Shown here piece by piece: positions 51,835-60,954 of a stretch of DNA of 64,000 bases. A program made the translations under genes and the position numbers. This DNA comes from UBA6244 sp963676875 (GTDB lineage: Bacteria; Bacteroidota; Bacteroidia; Bacteroidales; F082). The stretch's first letter is position 1. Every line of letters starts with the position of its first letter. Below the pieces are notes generated by a model. That model did no database searches and had not been told where the DNA came from. It saw only the letters and a list, made by a program, of their open reading frames with translations. Location: positions 2,728,001 through 2,792,000 of the forward strand of contig OY781436.1 of assembly GCA_963676875.1 (NCBI GenBank). The letters are read 5' to 3'.

Positions 51835-52755
51835 ATGGCCAAAAACTATTCCGTAGTTGTTCCGGTATTTAACAGCGAAAATTCTTTGGAAGAGCTTTTT
51901 GAAAGGTTGAAAGGGTTTTTTGAGCAAATCAACCAAAGTTTTGAAGTGATATTTGTGGAAGATGGAGGCACCGATGGCAGTTGGGAATTGCTGAAAAAAC
52001 TCAAAACCAAATATCCCGAACTCATCAAAGCCATCAAACTCGACCGCAATTTTGGTCAGCACAATGCTACCCTGTGTGGATTCGGGTTTGCCAAAGGCGA
52101 CCGCATCATCACCATCGACGACGATCTGCAAAACCCACCGGAGGAAATAGCCAGGTTGATTGAAACTGCCGACAAACAGCAAAGTGCTGTCACTTATGGG
52201 ATTTATACCAAAAAGCAACATTCGTTTGCACGGAATGTGATGAGCAAAACGGTGCGCACATCTGCCAAACTTTTCCACAACGGTGCTGAAAATGGATCGT
52301 CCTTCAGGTTACTCGACCGCAAGATTGTGGATAAGATACTCGATCATCAGGTTAGTTTTGTGTTTATTGATGAAATCATTCACTGGTACACAGATAATAT
52401 TGCGTTCGTGGTGGTCGATCACAAAAAACGTGAAAATAACCAGTCGGGATACAACCCTTTTCGCTTGTTCATGCTGGCCGCCAACCTCACCTATTTTTAC
52501 TCCAATATACCGCTTAAAATAATGGTATACAGTGGTTTTATCATTTCCTTCCTGTCGTTTTTAATGGCCATCAAATTTATTATCCAGAAAATTTACTTTA
52601 ATGTTCCGCTGGGATATACTTCTGTGATTGTCACCATTTTATTTTCCACCAGCATCATCGTTTTTAGTTTGGGAGTAATTGGTGGTTATTTGAGCCGGAT
52701 TCAAAATGTGCAAAACAAAAAACCTCCTTATCATATTAACAAGGTGTTGGATTAG
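51835..52755 (+). CDS. Family 2 glycosyltransferase with two C-terminal membrane helices
   Basis: A GT-A domain (YSVVVPVFNSENSLEELFERL, VEDGGTDGSWELL, metal site TIDDDLQNPPEEIARL) followed by two hydrophobic hairpin helices (about 228-250 and 262-290) and a cytoplasmic tail. This is the layout of ArnC/GtrB-like enzymes that load a sugar onto undecaprenyl phosphate. It is downstream of the ACP-KAS III-SDR operon and upstream of the second sulfotransferase/radical-SAM pair, so it probably supplies the sugar for the same envelope product; the donor is unknown. Confidence 0.85.
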   Translation: MAKNYSVVVPVFNSENSLEELFERLKGFFEQINQSFEVIFVEDGGTDGSWELLKKLKTKYPELIKAIKLDRNFGQHNATLCGFGFAKGDRIITIDDDLQNPPEEIARLIETADKQQSAVTYGIYTKKQHSFARNVMSKTVRTSAKLFHNGAENGSSFRLLDRKIVDKILDHQVSFVFIDEIIHWYTDNIAFVVVDHKKRENNQSGYNPFRLFMLAANLTYFYSNIPLKIMVYSGFIISFLSFLMAIKFIIQKIYFNVPLGYTSVIVTILFSTSIIVFSLGVIGGYLSRIQNVQNKKPPYHINKVLD

Positions 52756-53143
52756 GGGGTGAAGGTTTAAAGGATCAGTGTATCAATGGGATCAAATGAT
52801 GATCAAACTTCAAGCGTGGACGCTTGAAGCCGGGAAATTGGGATAGTGTAATGATGGATATTCCCACTTCATCATTCATTATTCGTTAATCGATATTCGA
52901 TATTTTTGTCTTCTATCGTTTCGGAAATACAATTGTTGTTGGTACGAATGCAGTGTGGTTTGTCTTCAAGCGTGGACGCTTGAAGCAGGGATGAGTTGCA
53001 CTAAGCTGTAGCTTTCTTTATTTCGTTTTTTTGTTTTACAAAGATTGTCGCTGCGCTGCAGCTTTTTTTTTGTGGTGAAAAGCAATGGATAGGATGATCA
53101 TTAAAAACTAAGGTTGTTAGACTAATACATAACCCCATCCATT

Positions 53144-53166
53144 GCCCTTCGACTATAGTCAAGGGC
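53144..53166. repeat. Palindrome GCCCTT...AAGGGC
   Basis: GCCCTT-(C)-GACT-ATA-GTC-AAGGGC: the two halves pair with a one-base bulge. A second, different repeat type in the same gene-free gap. Confidence 0.55.
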
Positions 53167-53220
53167 AAAAAGCACAAACCCCCCAACTATTTTGGTAGGC
53201 AGGTTATTTGGTTAATAGCC

Positions 53221-53253
53221 AAACCTGACAGGTTTTCAAAACCTGTCAGGTTT
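53221..53253. repeat. Perfect 16-bp inverted repeat with one-base centre
   Basis: AAACCTGACAGGTTTT (53221-53236) and AAAACCTGTCAGGTTT (53238-53253) are perfect complements. Each arm is itself near-palindromic (CCTGACAGG). It is the third repeat type in this gap; a similar CCTGACAGGTTT unit is common between genes in Bacteroidota. Confidence 0.7.
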
Positions 53254-53438
53254 CAAATTACCCTACTGCTTTTGTCAAGGGCATGCAGTTCAGTGTGTTG
53301 ATGGCAGATGCTATCTTCAAGCGTGGACGCTTGAAGCGGGGATAAGGTACCAGGACGCTTGAAGCGGGGGTGTCAGCAATTTTCAGAATCTTCGGGAACA
53401 AACCAACAAATCAACAAATCATCAAATCGCCAATCCCA

Positions 53439-54506
53439 TCACAGATCACTAAACCCTGTCAACTTCTTGGGATTGAATATTTTTAGATAAAATTTGGCTA
53501 CTTGCAACGGCCAGCGGCTCAGGATACGCTCGCGCCAGATGTAGGGAAAATGATCGACAATCCTGGTTAGCACGCTTAGCTTCCAGGCAATGACCATTCC
53601 GGGAAAAGCCCATAACCCAATCCACAAGCCGGGGCGTTTGTAGTCGCGGGTGTAGCCGGCAAGCTCGGCATATTTTCCGGCAGCAGCATCGGCTATCTTG
53701 ATTTGTTTGGTCGTCAGCTCCTTTTTGTAAACCCCAATTTTGTCAGGATTTATTTTTTTGAACAGACTTGAGTGAAATTTCTTAAATACTTCCGACTTAG
53801 CCATTTCGTGGTCCGGGTCGGCTTGTTTGTAGAAGTCGAAAATCTGTGGATCGAAGGGTACTCCGGTAAATTCGCACAGGCGTTTCATTTCCTTTTCGGG
53901 ATTCGTTACCAGATCTTCGTACCTGATTTCCAGGTGGGTATCGGGGTGTTTTTCCACCATTTTACGGAAGTGTTTCACAAACAACCGCCACTTAAAAACC
54001 ACCAAGGAAACCATGGGCAATTCAAAATCCACATTGCGCACCGACACGAAATGGTCGCGGTAGTCGCGGGTTATCTGTATGAATTTGGCCTCGGGAAAAA
54101 TCTGTGCCAACCGTTCGGTGTAAATGGTGTATCCGGGATTTTTATCTCCAAAAAATAAAATGTCTTTTTTGGGATAGATGCTCTCGTATTGCAAATATAT
54201 CACCTTGCACAGGTCCCCGTAGCTTTGTTTTCCTGCCAAAGGAAGCAAGACATGCAAGAGTGTTTCTTTGGAAATGTTCCAGGTGTTAAACAGCCATTGA
54301 GTCATCACATCGTCCACCAACTGGCGAATAAGGTCAGGGCTCCAGTCGGTTATTTTTCCGTAACGGGGATACAAGTTCACAATAAATTGCGACTCTGGCG
54401 GAATCACCACATGTGGATTGGCATCGAAGAGGGTGCGCAGTAGGGTGGTTCCCGATCGTGGACGACCTACAATGAAGAAAAAGGGTTTGTTGGTTAGGTT
54501 TTTCAT
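53439..54506 (-). CDS. PAPS-dependent-type sulfotransferase 2
   Basis: Paralogue of sulfotransferase 1: FFIVGRPRSGTTLLRTLF (phosphosulfate loop), FIQITRDYRDHFVS (3'-phosphate site), and HLEIRYEDLVTNPEKEM. Both end in an FNPKKL motif, so the two genes share their full length and came from one duplication. About 355 residues from ATG 54506, chosen because it lies 7 bases after the stop of the radical-SAM gene upstream; the longer start at 54542 would overlap that gene. The pairing with a radical-SAM gene mirrors the other side of the cluster. Confidence 0.87.
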   Translation of the reverse strand: MKNLTNKPFFFIVGRPRSGTTLLRTLFDANPHVVIPPESQFIVNLYPRYGKITDWSPDLIRQLVDDVMTQWLFNTWNISKETLLHVLLPLAGKQSYGDLCKVIYLQYESIYPKKDILFFGDKNPGYTIYTERLAQIFPEAKFIQITRDYRDHFVSVRNVDFELPMVSLVVFKWRLFVKHFRKMVEKHPDTHLEIRYEDLVTNPEKEMKRLCEFTGVPFDPQIFDFYKQADPDHEMAKSEVFKKFHSSLFKKINPDKIGVYKKELTTKQIKIADAAAGKYAELAGYTRDYKRPGLWIGLWAFPGMVIAWKLSVLTRIVDHFPYIWRERILSRWPLQVAKFYLKIFNPKKLTGFSDL

Positions 54507-54513
54507 GACAAAA

Positions 54514-55923
54514 CTACTGACCTGTTTGGTTATTCGTAACAATACTACCCAATATTTTGTTGATGTCGTAGGGTGTTTTTTTGTTTCCGAAGGCGGTGTT
54601 GTGGCGTTCCATGTTGGAAGTAAATGCCCATGCCGCGGCCTTGGCGCTTTTGGTGGCCTTGAGTGTTTTCAGCATTTTTCTGTAAAGGGTTTTTTCGTTC
54701 CACATGAGGTTCCAGCAGGTGTGCATGGTTTCCATCAGTTTTTCCGGCGACATCAGTCTAGGTTGGTGGATAACCTCCAAAAAGTGGTAGTGCTTCCAGT
54801 CTTCGGGAAAATTGGTGAACAGCAGTCGGTTTTCTTTTTCCAACCGATTGAACAATCCTGTGCCCGGCAGTGGTGTAATGATGGTGGCTTGCATGGCATC
54901 GATGCCTGAATTGATGGCATATTGGGCGCGATTCAGTAAATCTTGCTCCGAATCCGAATCCAGTCCAAATACCAAGGCGCCCAACACACTGATACCGTGG
55001 GCATGTATCTTGTTAAAAGCCTCCTCGTAATGATCAACCCCGATCCTGAGGTTCATTTTTTTGTTGGTTTCCTGCAGTTGTTCCACCTTTTCCGATTCAA
55101 TGCCTATCAAAATCATCCTGCAACCACTGGCGGCGGCGTATTTCAGAACCTCATCGTTGTCAGCAATGTTGAGCGAAGCCTGACAATACCAATCTTTTTT
55201 TATACCGCGTTCGATCATGCCCTTAAAAAGCTGAATGGCTCTTTCGGCAGAAGATTTACTATATCCGATCAGGTTGTCGTCCACGAAAAATAGGTGCTCA
55301 CTTTGGATGCTTTCCAATTCATCCAGCACATCTTCCACCGGACGTTGGCGATAATGGTTGCCGTTAAAAGTATGCACCGAGCAAAAATCGCAGTTCATGG
55401 GGCAACCTCTGGTGGTTTGGATATTTTCGTAGGCATATCCCGGATGAAATAAATCACGGCGGGGCCAAACGGCTTTTTCCAACGACAACTGGTCGCCGTA
55501 ATAACGTTTTCTGAGTTTGTTTTCTTTGAAATCGGACAACACTTTTTTCCACACCCCTTCGGCTTCGCCCACCACGATGGCGTTGGCATATTGTTCGGCT
55601 TCATCGGGACGCATGCTCACATGAATGCCGCCAAGCACGGTTGGGATTCCTTTACTACTGTACAATTCCGACAGTTCATAGGCCCTTAAAGCTGCCGAAG
55701 TGAGAGCGGTAATTCCAACCAAATCAGCAGGTTGGTATTCAAACACGCCGAAATTTTCATCAAAAATCTCCACTTCCCAATCGTCGGGAGTTAGTCCGGC
55801 AATAATGCCCAAACCCAGTGGGGGTGAAATGGTGCTGGTATCAAATAGCGCATCCCGTTTATAGGGCTCCAGCGGGTTGATGAGCAACAATTTGTATTTC
55901 TTTTTTTCTTTCAAAATGGACAT
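54514..55923 (-). CDS. B12-binding-domain radical SAM protein C, 469 aa
   Basis: Third paralogue: LLLINPLEPYKRDALF and TVLGGIHVSMRPDEAEQ in the B12-type domain, TTRGCPMNCDFCSVHTFNG for the cluster Cys, LFFVDDNLIGYSKSSAERAI next, and the DUF4070-like tail SNMERHNTAFGNKK. It is first in a two-gene operon with sulfotransferase 2. A -7 box (TACTTTTG, minus strand, 55938-55945) lies 14 bases upstream. Its tail differs most from A and B, so the three may act on different positions of one product. Confidence 0.87.
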   Translation of the reverse strand: MSILKEKKKYKLLLINPLEPYKRDALFDTSTISPPLGLGIIAGLTPDDWEVEIFDENFGVFEYQPADLVGITALTSAALRAYELSELYSSKGIPTVLGGIHVSMRPDEAEQYANAIVVGEAEGVWKKVLSDFKENKLRKRYYGDQLSLEKAVWPRRDLFHPGYAYENIQTTRGCPMNCDFCSVHTFNGNHYRQRPVEDVLDELESIQSEHLFFVDDNLIGYSKSSAERAIQLFKGMIERGIKKDWYCQASLNIADNDEVLKYAAASGCRMILIGIESEKVEQLQETNKKMNLRIGVDHYEEAFNKIHAHGISVLGALVFGLDSDSEQDLLNRAQYAINSGIDAMQATIITPLPGTGLFNRLEKENRLLFTNFPEDWKHYHFLEVIHQPRLMSPEKLMETMHTCWNLMWNEKTLYRKMLKTLKATKSAKAAAWAFTSNMERHNTAFGNKKTPYDINKILGSIVTNNQTGQ

Positions 55924-55995
55924 GATTGTGAATAGCGCAAAAGTAATACTTATTGTGAAAGATGCGGTGTGCCCCGGAATTGACCTTTCGGCCCA

Positions 55996-58545
55996 TTAAA
56001 AGTCGATGCTCAGCTTCAGGTTGACCAGCCGTGGGGTGAGGTAGTTGGGTACGGCGTATTCTTGATTGTTCACATCCTTAATCCAGATGTAACTTACTGT
56101 ATTGTAGATGTCCAGGATATTAAATACTTCCAGATTGAGCCACATGTTGTTGATGCCACGGAACGGATTTTTAGGTCCGAAGGTAGAGCTTTCGCTGATG
56201 ATTTGATACGAAAAACCCATATCAACACGGCGATAGGCAGGCATGCGGCCTGTTTGCTGGTAGCGTTCGCTGTCGGGTGCGCCAAATGGAATGCCTGTGC
56301 CAAAGAGCAAGCGTACATAAACCTTGAAGTAGGGATATTTGGGGATGTAATCCTGAAAAAACAAACTGAAATTCACCCGTTGGTCGGTGGGACGAGGCAA
56401 ATAACCCGGGTAAACGATGGAACTGTCGGCCACTGTGGTGTTGGTGGTAAATCCCGGCCGAATCACTTCCCCGTCGGTGTTGATGTAGTCGTAATAGAAA
56501 TCGCCACGGATGTCTTCTTTGGTTTGCATCACCGAAAGGCTCATCCAGCTGTCGAGACCTTTTACAAATTCGCCATACAGTTTAAAATCGATTCCGGTGG
56601 CATAACCCTTGGCGGTTTCATTGGCCAGGTATCTTATCCGTACATTTTCGATGGTGTAGGGTACAAGGTTGTCGAGGATTTTGTAATACAATTCGGAAGT
56701 CAGGATAAACGGTCGGTCCCAGGCCAGAAAACGGTAGTCGCTGCCCAATATAAAATGAATGGACTCCTGCGCTTTGATATTGGGATTCAGACTCCCGTCG
56801 ATGTTGCGCATTTCGCGGTAATAGGCCGGTTGGTAATAATAGCCGGTGGCAAAGCGAAATACCACATCAGGATGTTTGGCTGGTTTGTACGACACGCTGG
56901 CTCGAGGTGCGATAAGCAATTCATTATTGTAATCCCAATAATTGGCACGCAATCCGGCAGTGAGGTTGATTTCATCTTTATTTTTCATGATGAACTTCCA
57001 TTGGTCGGTAATGTAAGCCGCGTACCTATTGGTATTGAGGGTGTTGTGTGCTTTTACAAAGTCTTTCAACTCCAGACTGGGATTGTCGGAGTGTGGATTT
57101 CCGGGAGTTACTTCAGGATTGGGGAGTGAATATCCGGCAGAGTCCACCATTTCCCATTCGCGCAATTGGTCATCGATGTTTTGGTATTGATACCGGATGC
57201 CCCATTTAAGCTGGTGTTGATTAAAAAGGGTGGTTCCTTTGTGTTCGATGGTGGCCACCGTAGCTTCAAAGGCATTGCGGGCATGGAGCAGATACGTACC
57301 CACTCCCTGGGTTTGGATGGCATCCCCATACTCATTGCTGTTTTCATCGTCGGCTTGTGCCTGGCCTATCCAATATTGCCCCTGGATGTCGTAACGTTCG
57401 GTTTCGTAGGTGTTGTAGGCCGACATGATCAAACGCAGGTCGGTGAGGTTGTTGGGCTTGTACCCAAGCGTTAGTCCGCCCTGCAGCATTTCGTATTTAT
57501 CTATTTCATTGCCATCGAAATACACTTTAAAGCGAATCACTTCCTGATAGGTTCCGAAATCTGTTTCGCGGTTGCTGGGCACCACCTTGTATTTATTTCT
57601 GGAATAATAACCCAACAGGCTAATATCCCATTTGTCATTGAGCTTATATGTAAAGAGCGATTGTATATCAGCGAATTCCGGTTGGTATTCTCCTTTGGTT
57701 TGGAGGCTGTTGAGCAGATAGCTGTTGGTTTTGTACCGGGCGCCCACCAGGTAGGTAAAGCGATGGTTGGGCGTGATGCCTCCCAGAGTTAATTCTGCAC
57801 CCAGCATACTGGCCGCAAAGGAACCGGCAAATTCGGTGGGTTTTTTGTATTTGATGTCGAGCACGGAGGAGAGCTTGTCGCCGTATTCGGCACCAAATCC
57901 ACCGGCTGAAAACAAGATGGACGACACCATGGAACTGTTCACAAAACTCAAACCTTCCTGTTGGCCCGAGTTGACCAAAAACGGACGATAGATTTCGATA
58001 TCGTTGACAAACACCAGGTTTTCGTCGAAATTGCCACCACGCACGGAGTATTGTGAACTCATTTCGTTGTTGGACGAAACTCCCGGCAAGGTTTTGATGA
58101 TATCGGAAACGCCTTCGGTGAGAGATGGTGCCACCTGTGCATCACGCGGGTCGAGTCGCACCATGCTTTCGGTACGCAGGTTTTCGTCTTTTACTTCAAA
58201 ACTGGGTAGGGTAGTGGTACTCGATTCAAGCTGAATGTCAAAGTTTTTTGTCTCACCCGGAGTTAGTTTTACGGGAATTCTTTTTTCGGTAAATCCAACA
58301 TAGGTGACGGCAATTATTAAATCTTTCCCGGCAGGTACCTGCAACACAAAATAGCCTTTTTTATCAGTGGAAGTGCCCCCTTTTTCACCAACAATGGCCA
58401 CGTTGGCCAACTCAACCGGTCGACTTTTTTCGTCTGTAATTTTTCCTGTAAGGGTGGCCATTTGACCCGACAGCAACATGGGAAACAGGACGCTAAAGAC
58501 CAGTACGAGTGTAAAAAGAAGGGAATACCGCGGTTTCAGTTTCAT
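55996..58545 (-). CDS. TonB-dependent outer-membrane receptor with carboxypeptidase-like domain
   Basis: Signal peptide, then a CarboxypepD_reg-like Ig domain (LTGKITDEKSRPVELANVAI ... GYFVLQVPAG), a plug domain (VSDIIKTLPGVSSNNEMSSQYSVRGGNFDENLVFVND, about residues 145-180) and a long beta-barrel ending in an aromatic residue (VNLKLSIDF), as required for BAM. About 849 residues from ATG 58545. A -7 box TAAATTTG (minus strand, 58567-58574) lies 21 bases upstream. No SusD partner follows, so it is of the CirA/FecA-like rather than SusC type; the ligand is unknown. Confidence 0.9.
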   Translation of the reverse strand: MKLKPRYSLLFTLVLVFSVLFPMLLSGQMATLTGKITDEKSRPVELANVAIVGEKGGTSTDKKGYFVLQVPAGKDLIIAVTYVGFTEKRIPVKLTPGETKNFDIQLESSTTTLPSFEVKDENLRTESMVRLDPRDAQVAPSLTEGVSDIIKTLPGVSSNNEMSSQYSVRGGNFDENLVFVNDIEIYRPFLVNSGQQEGLSFVNSSMVSSILFSAGGFGAEYGDKLSSVLDIKYKKPTEFAGSFAASMLGAELTLGGITPNHRFTYLVGARYKTNSYLLNSLQTKGEYQPEFADIQSLFTYKLNDKWDISLLGYYSRNKYKVVPSNRETDFGTYQEVIRFKVYFDGNEIDKYEMLQGGLTLGYKPNNLTDLRLIMSAYNTYETERYDIQGQYWIGQAQADDENSNEYGDAIQTQGVGTYLLHARNAFEATVATIEHKGTTLFNQHQLKWGIRYQYQNIDDQLREWEMVDSAGYSLPNPEVTPGNPHSDNPSLELKDFVKAHNTLNTNRYAAYITDQWKFIMKNKDEINLTAGLRANYWDYNNELLIAPRASVSYKPAKHPDVVFRFATGYYYQPAYYREMRNIDGSLNPNIKAQESIHFILGSDYRFLAWDRPFILTSELYYKILDNLVPYTIENVRIRYLANETAKGYATGIDFKLYGEFVKGLDSWMSLSVMQTKEDIRGDFYYDYINTDGEVIRPGFTTNTTVADSSIVYPGYLPRPTDQRVNFSLFFQDYIPKYPYFKVYVRLLFGTGIPFGAPDSERYQQTGRMPAYRRVDMGFSYQIISESSTFGPKNPFRGINNMWLNLEVFNILDIYNTVSYIWIKDVNNQEYAVPNYLTPRLVNLKLSIDF

Positions 58546-58652
58546 GCAAGTTAAACTAAAAAGGTGCAAATTTATTATAAAAATGGCTGTAAAAGACAAA
58601 AGTTTGTGTCAGACGGATGAACAAGGAAATGGTCAAAATGTTTTTAAAAACC

Positions 58653-58681
58653 TTTGATGTTAGTCATTTTACCTACATTTG
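58653..58681 (+). promoter_or_regulatory. Promoter of panB
   Basis: TTTG (58653-58656), a 17-base spacer, TACATTTG (58674-58681). ATG 58705 follows 23 bases later; the earlier start at 58654 lies inside the promoter. Confidence 0.6.
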
Positions 58682-58704
58682 TCGACTTGTTCAAACGTAA
58701 GCGA

Positions 58705-59520
58705 ATGAATACAACACGAGAATTGCCCAATATTACCACCCATGTGCTTCAGGAAATGAAGCAAAAAGGGGAAAAAATAGCCATGTTGACAGGTTACGAT
58801 TTTAGTATGGCGAGCCTGTTGGATGAAGCCCGCATTGATGTGATACTGGTAGGCGATTCGGCCTCCAATGTGATGGCCGGTCATAAAACCACCCTGCCCA
58901 TTACTCTCGACCAAATGATTTACCATGCTTCTTCGGTGATGCGTGCGGTAGAACGTGCTTTGGTGGTGGTGGATTTGCCCTTTGGGGCTTATCAGGGAAA
59001 CTCCAAAGAAGCCCTGAGCTCTGCTATCAGGATTATGAAGGAATCGGGCGCCAACGCCATTAAAATGGAGGGTGGACAGGAGATTGTGGAGTCCATCGAC
59101 CGAATATTATCCGCCGGAATACCTGTGCTGGGGCATTTGGGACTTACGCCACAATCCATCAACAAATTTGGCACCTATGTGGTTCGTGCCACCGAGGAAA
59201 AGGAAGCTGAAAAGTTAAAATCTGATGCCAAAATCCTTGAAAAAGCAGGTTGTTTTGGTATTGTGTTGGAAAAAATTCCTGCCAAGTTAGCCGGAGAAGT
59301 CACCCGTTCGGTGTCCATTCCCATTATTGGGATTGGTGCCGGCAGCGAAGTGGACGGACAGGTGTTGGTATTGCACGACATGTTGGGAATCAATCAGAAT
59401 TTCTCTCCCAGGTTTTTGCGCCGCTATGCCAATCTCCACGACGATATCATCAAGGCTTTCGAGCGTTATATTGATGACGTAAAAGCTGTTGATTTTCCCA
59501 ACAGCAAAGAGCAATATTAG
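58705..59520 (+). CDS. panB: 3-methyl-2-oxobutanoate hydroxymethyltransferase
   Basis: Adds a hydroxymethyl group from methylene-tetrahydrofolate to alpha-ketoisovalerate, first step to pantothenate. MLTGYDFSMASLLDEARIDVILVGDSASNVMAG, the Mg-site region LVVVDLPFGAYQGN, MEGGQEIVESI, GHLGLTPQS and IGIGAGSEVDGQVLVLHDMLGI are the family blocks. About 271 residues. An RluA-type gene follows after 35 bases. Confidence 0.95.
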   Translation: MNTTRELPNITTHVLQEMKQKGEKIAMLTGYDFSMASLLDEARIDVILVGDSASNVMAGHKTTLPITLDQMIYHASSVMRAVERALVVVDLPFGAYQGNSKEALSSAIRIMKESGANAIKMEGGQEIVESIDRILSAGIPVLGHLGLTPQSINKFGTYVVRATEEKEAEKLKSDAKILEKAGCFGIVLEKIPAKLAGEVTRSVSIPIIGIGAGSEVDGQVLVLHDMLGINQNFSPRFLRRYANLHDDIIKAFERYIDDVKAVDFPNSKEQY

Positions 59521-59555
59521 AACCGGTTTATTACTAGCGATTTACATTTAATATC

Positions 59556-60263
59556 ATGTCCGATAGTTCCCCCATCGATGTTTCCCAAAGGGTGCTTTTT
59601 GAAGACAATCACCTGATTGTAGTCAATAAAATGCCATCTGAGATTGTTCAGGGAGATAAAACCGGAGATGAGCCACTGAGCGAAACCGTTAAGCGCTATA
59701 TCAAGGTGAAATACAAAAAGCCGGGAGAAGTGTTTTTGGGTGTGGTGCATCGCATCGACCGGCCAGTGAGCGGCGCTGTGGTTTTTGCCCGTACCAGTAA
59801 AGCCCTCTCACGCATGAATGAAATGGTGAAAAATCATCAAATGACCAAGCGATATTGGGCCATCGTGAAAAATAAACCACCTCAAGAAAGTGATCGATTG
59901 GAACATTACCTGCTTCGCAATGAAAAGCAGAATAAATCCTATGTCCGGCAACAGGAAGTTAAAGATAGTAAGCAAGCCATCCTCAATTATCAATGGTTAG
60001 CCTCAAGTAAGGATTATCATTTGATTGAAATAGAGTTGATTACCGGTCGTCATCACCAAATTCGTGCCCAACTGGCTGCCATTGGATGTCCCATCAAAGG
60101 TGATTTAAAATACGGATTTCCAAGAAATAATCCGGATGCTTCCATCAGTTTACATGCCCGGAAGATGAGTTTTATTCATCCGGTTACCAAGGAGTTGGTT
60201 TCGGTTGAGGCACCTCCACCAAAGGATGTTCTTTGGGATTTCTTTCTAAATGCGCTTGGATAG
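59556..60263 (+). CDS. RluA-family pseudouridine synthase
   Basis: Isomerises uridine in rRNA or tRNA. The catalytic Asp is in VHRIDRPVSGAVVFART (HRLDxxTSG family motif, with HRIDRPVSG), the RYWAIVKN strand follows, and ELITGRHHQIRAQLAAIGCPIKGDLKYG completes the core. At 235 residues it lacks an N-terminal S4 domain. The target site cannot be predicted. Confidence 0.92.
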   Translation: MSDSSPIDVSQRVLFEDNHLIVVNKMPSEIVQGDKTGDEPLSETVKRYIKVKYKKPGEVFLGVVHRIDRPVSGAVVFARTSKALSRMNEMVKNHQMTKRYWAIVKNKPPQESDRLEHYLLRNEKQNKSYVRQQEVKDSKQAILNYQWLASSKDYHLIEIELITGRHHQIRAQLAAIGCPIKGDLKYGFPRNNPDASISLHARKMSFIHPVTKELVSVEAPPPKDVLWDFFLNALG

Positions 60264-60312
60264 GAAAATACTTCCTGCCTTGTTCCGTTATGTTGGAAAA
60301 ATAAAACAACAC

Positions 60313-60954
60313 ATGAAACCCATAGCCCGTCAATATTCGCCCCGTGAAGAAATGTGGAATGTGATTACCCACGGTTTTGGACTGTTGCTAAGCGTGGCCG
60401 CACTGGTCTTGTTGGTAGTTAATGCCAGCTTGTACGGAACCGTTTGGCACATCGTCAGTTTTAGTATCTACGGTGTCAGTTTGGTGGTGCTCTATCTGGC
60501 CTCTACCTTGTTTCATGCAGCCAAAAATCAGGAAACACGCAATTACCTGAATATCTTCGATCATAGTTCCATTTATTTGTTAATCGCCGGAACTTACACG
60601 CCCTTTGTGTTGGTTACTTTGAACGGACCATGGGGGTGGAGTTTGTTTGGGGTTATTTGGGGTTTGGCCATTGGCGGAATGTTTTTTAAACTCTGGTTTA
60701 CAGGTAGATACGACAAAGCCTCGGCCATGGCTTATGTGCTAATGGGATTGATTATCCTCATTGCCATTGTGCCTTTGGTGAGGAATTTACCCACAGGAGG
60801 ATTGATTTGGCTTTTGACCGGAGGAGTTGCTTATATTATAGGGGCAGTGTTTTATTTATGGCACCGCGTTCCATACAACCACGCCATTTTTCACGTTTGG
60901 GTACTCATTGGCAGCATGTGTCATTTTGTGGCGGTGTTTTGGTATGTGCTGTGA
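60313..60954 (+). CDS. Hemolysin III/PAQR-family membrane protein
   Basis: Seven hydrophobic segments, with the conserved metal-binding signatures HGFGLLLS, the FHAAKNQETRNYLNIFDHSSIYLLIAGTYTPF block (helix 2-3, about 80-115) and the C-terminal HAIFHVWVLIGSMCHFVAVF. PAQR proteins are probable zinc-dependent lipid hydrolases; the name hemolysin is historical. ATG 60313 gives the normal 213 residues; the ORF start at 60250 overlaps the pseudouridine synthase by 14 bases. Confidence 0.88.
   Translation: MKPIARQYSPREEMWNVITHGFGLLLSVAALVLLVVNASLYGTVWHIVSFSIYGVSLVVLYLASTLFHAAKNQETRNYLNIFDHSSIYLLIAGTYTPFVLVTLNGPWGWSLFGVIWGLAIGGMFFKLWFTGRYDKASAMAYVLMGLIILIAIVPLVRNLPTGGLIWLLTGGVAYIIGAVFYLWHRVPYNHAIFHVWVLIGSMCHFVAVFWYVL

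Larger units (their letters stand above)
52808..53364. repeat. Family of 22-bp palindromes (three full, one half)
   Basis: CTTCAAGCG-TGGA-CGCTTGAAG, a perfect 9-base inverted repeat with a 4-base loop, occurs at 52808-52829, 52964-52985 and 53315-53336, with a half copy (GGACGCTTGAAG) at 53353-53364. Copies sit in the 680-base gene-free gap between the glycosyltransferase and sulfotransferase 2. The pattern is that of a REP/MITE-like intergenic element; a transposase is not nearby. Confidence 0.8.

Noticed and set aside
52756..53438. CRISPR array
   Set aside because: Repeats are perfect palindromes with irregular spacing (156 and 351 bases apart) and no cas genes.
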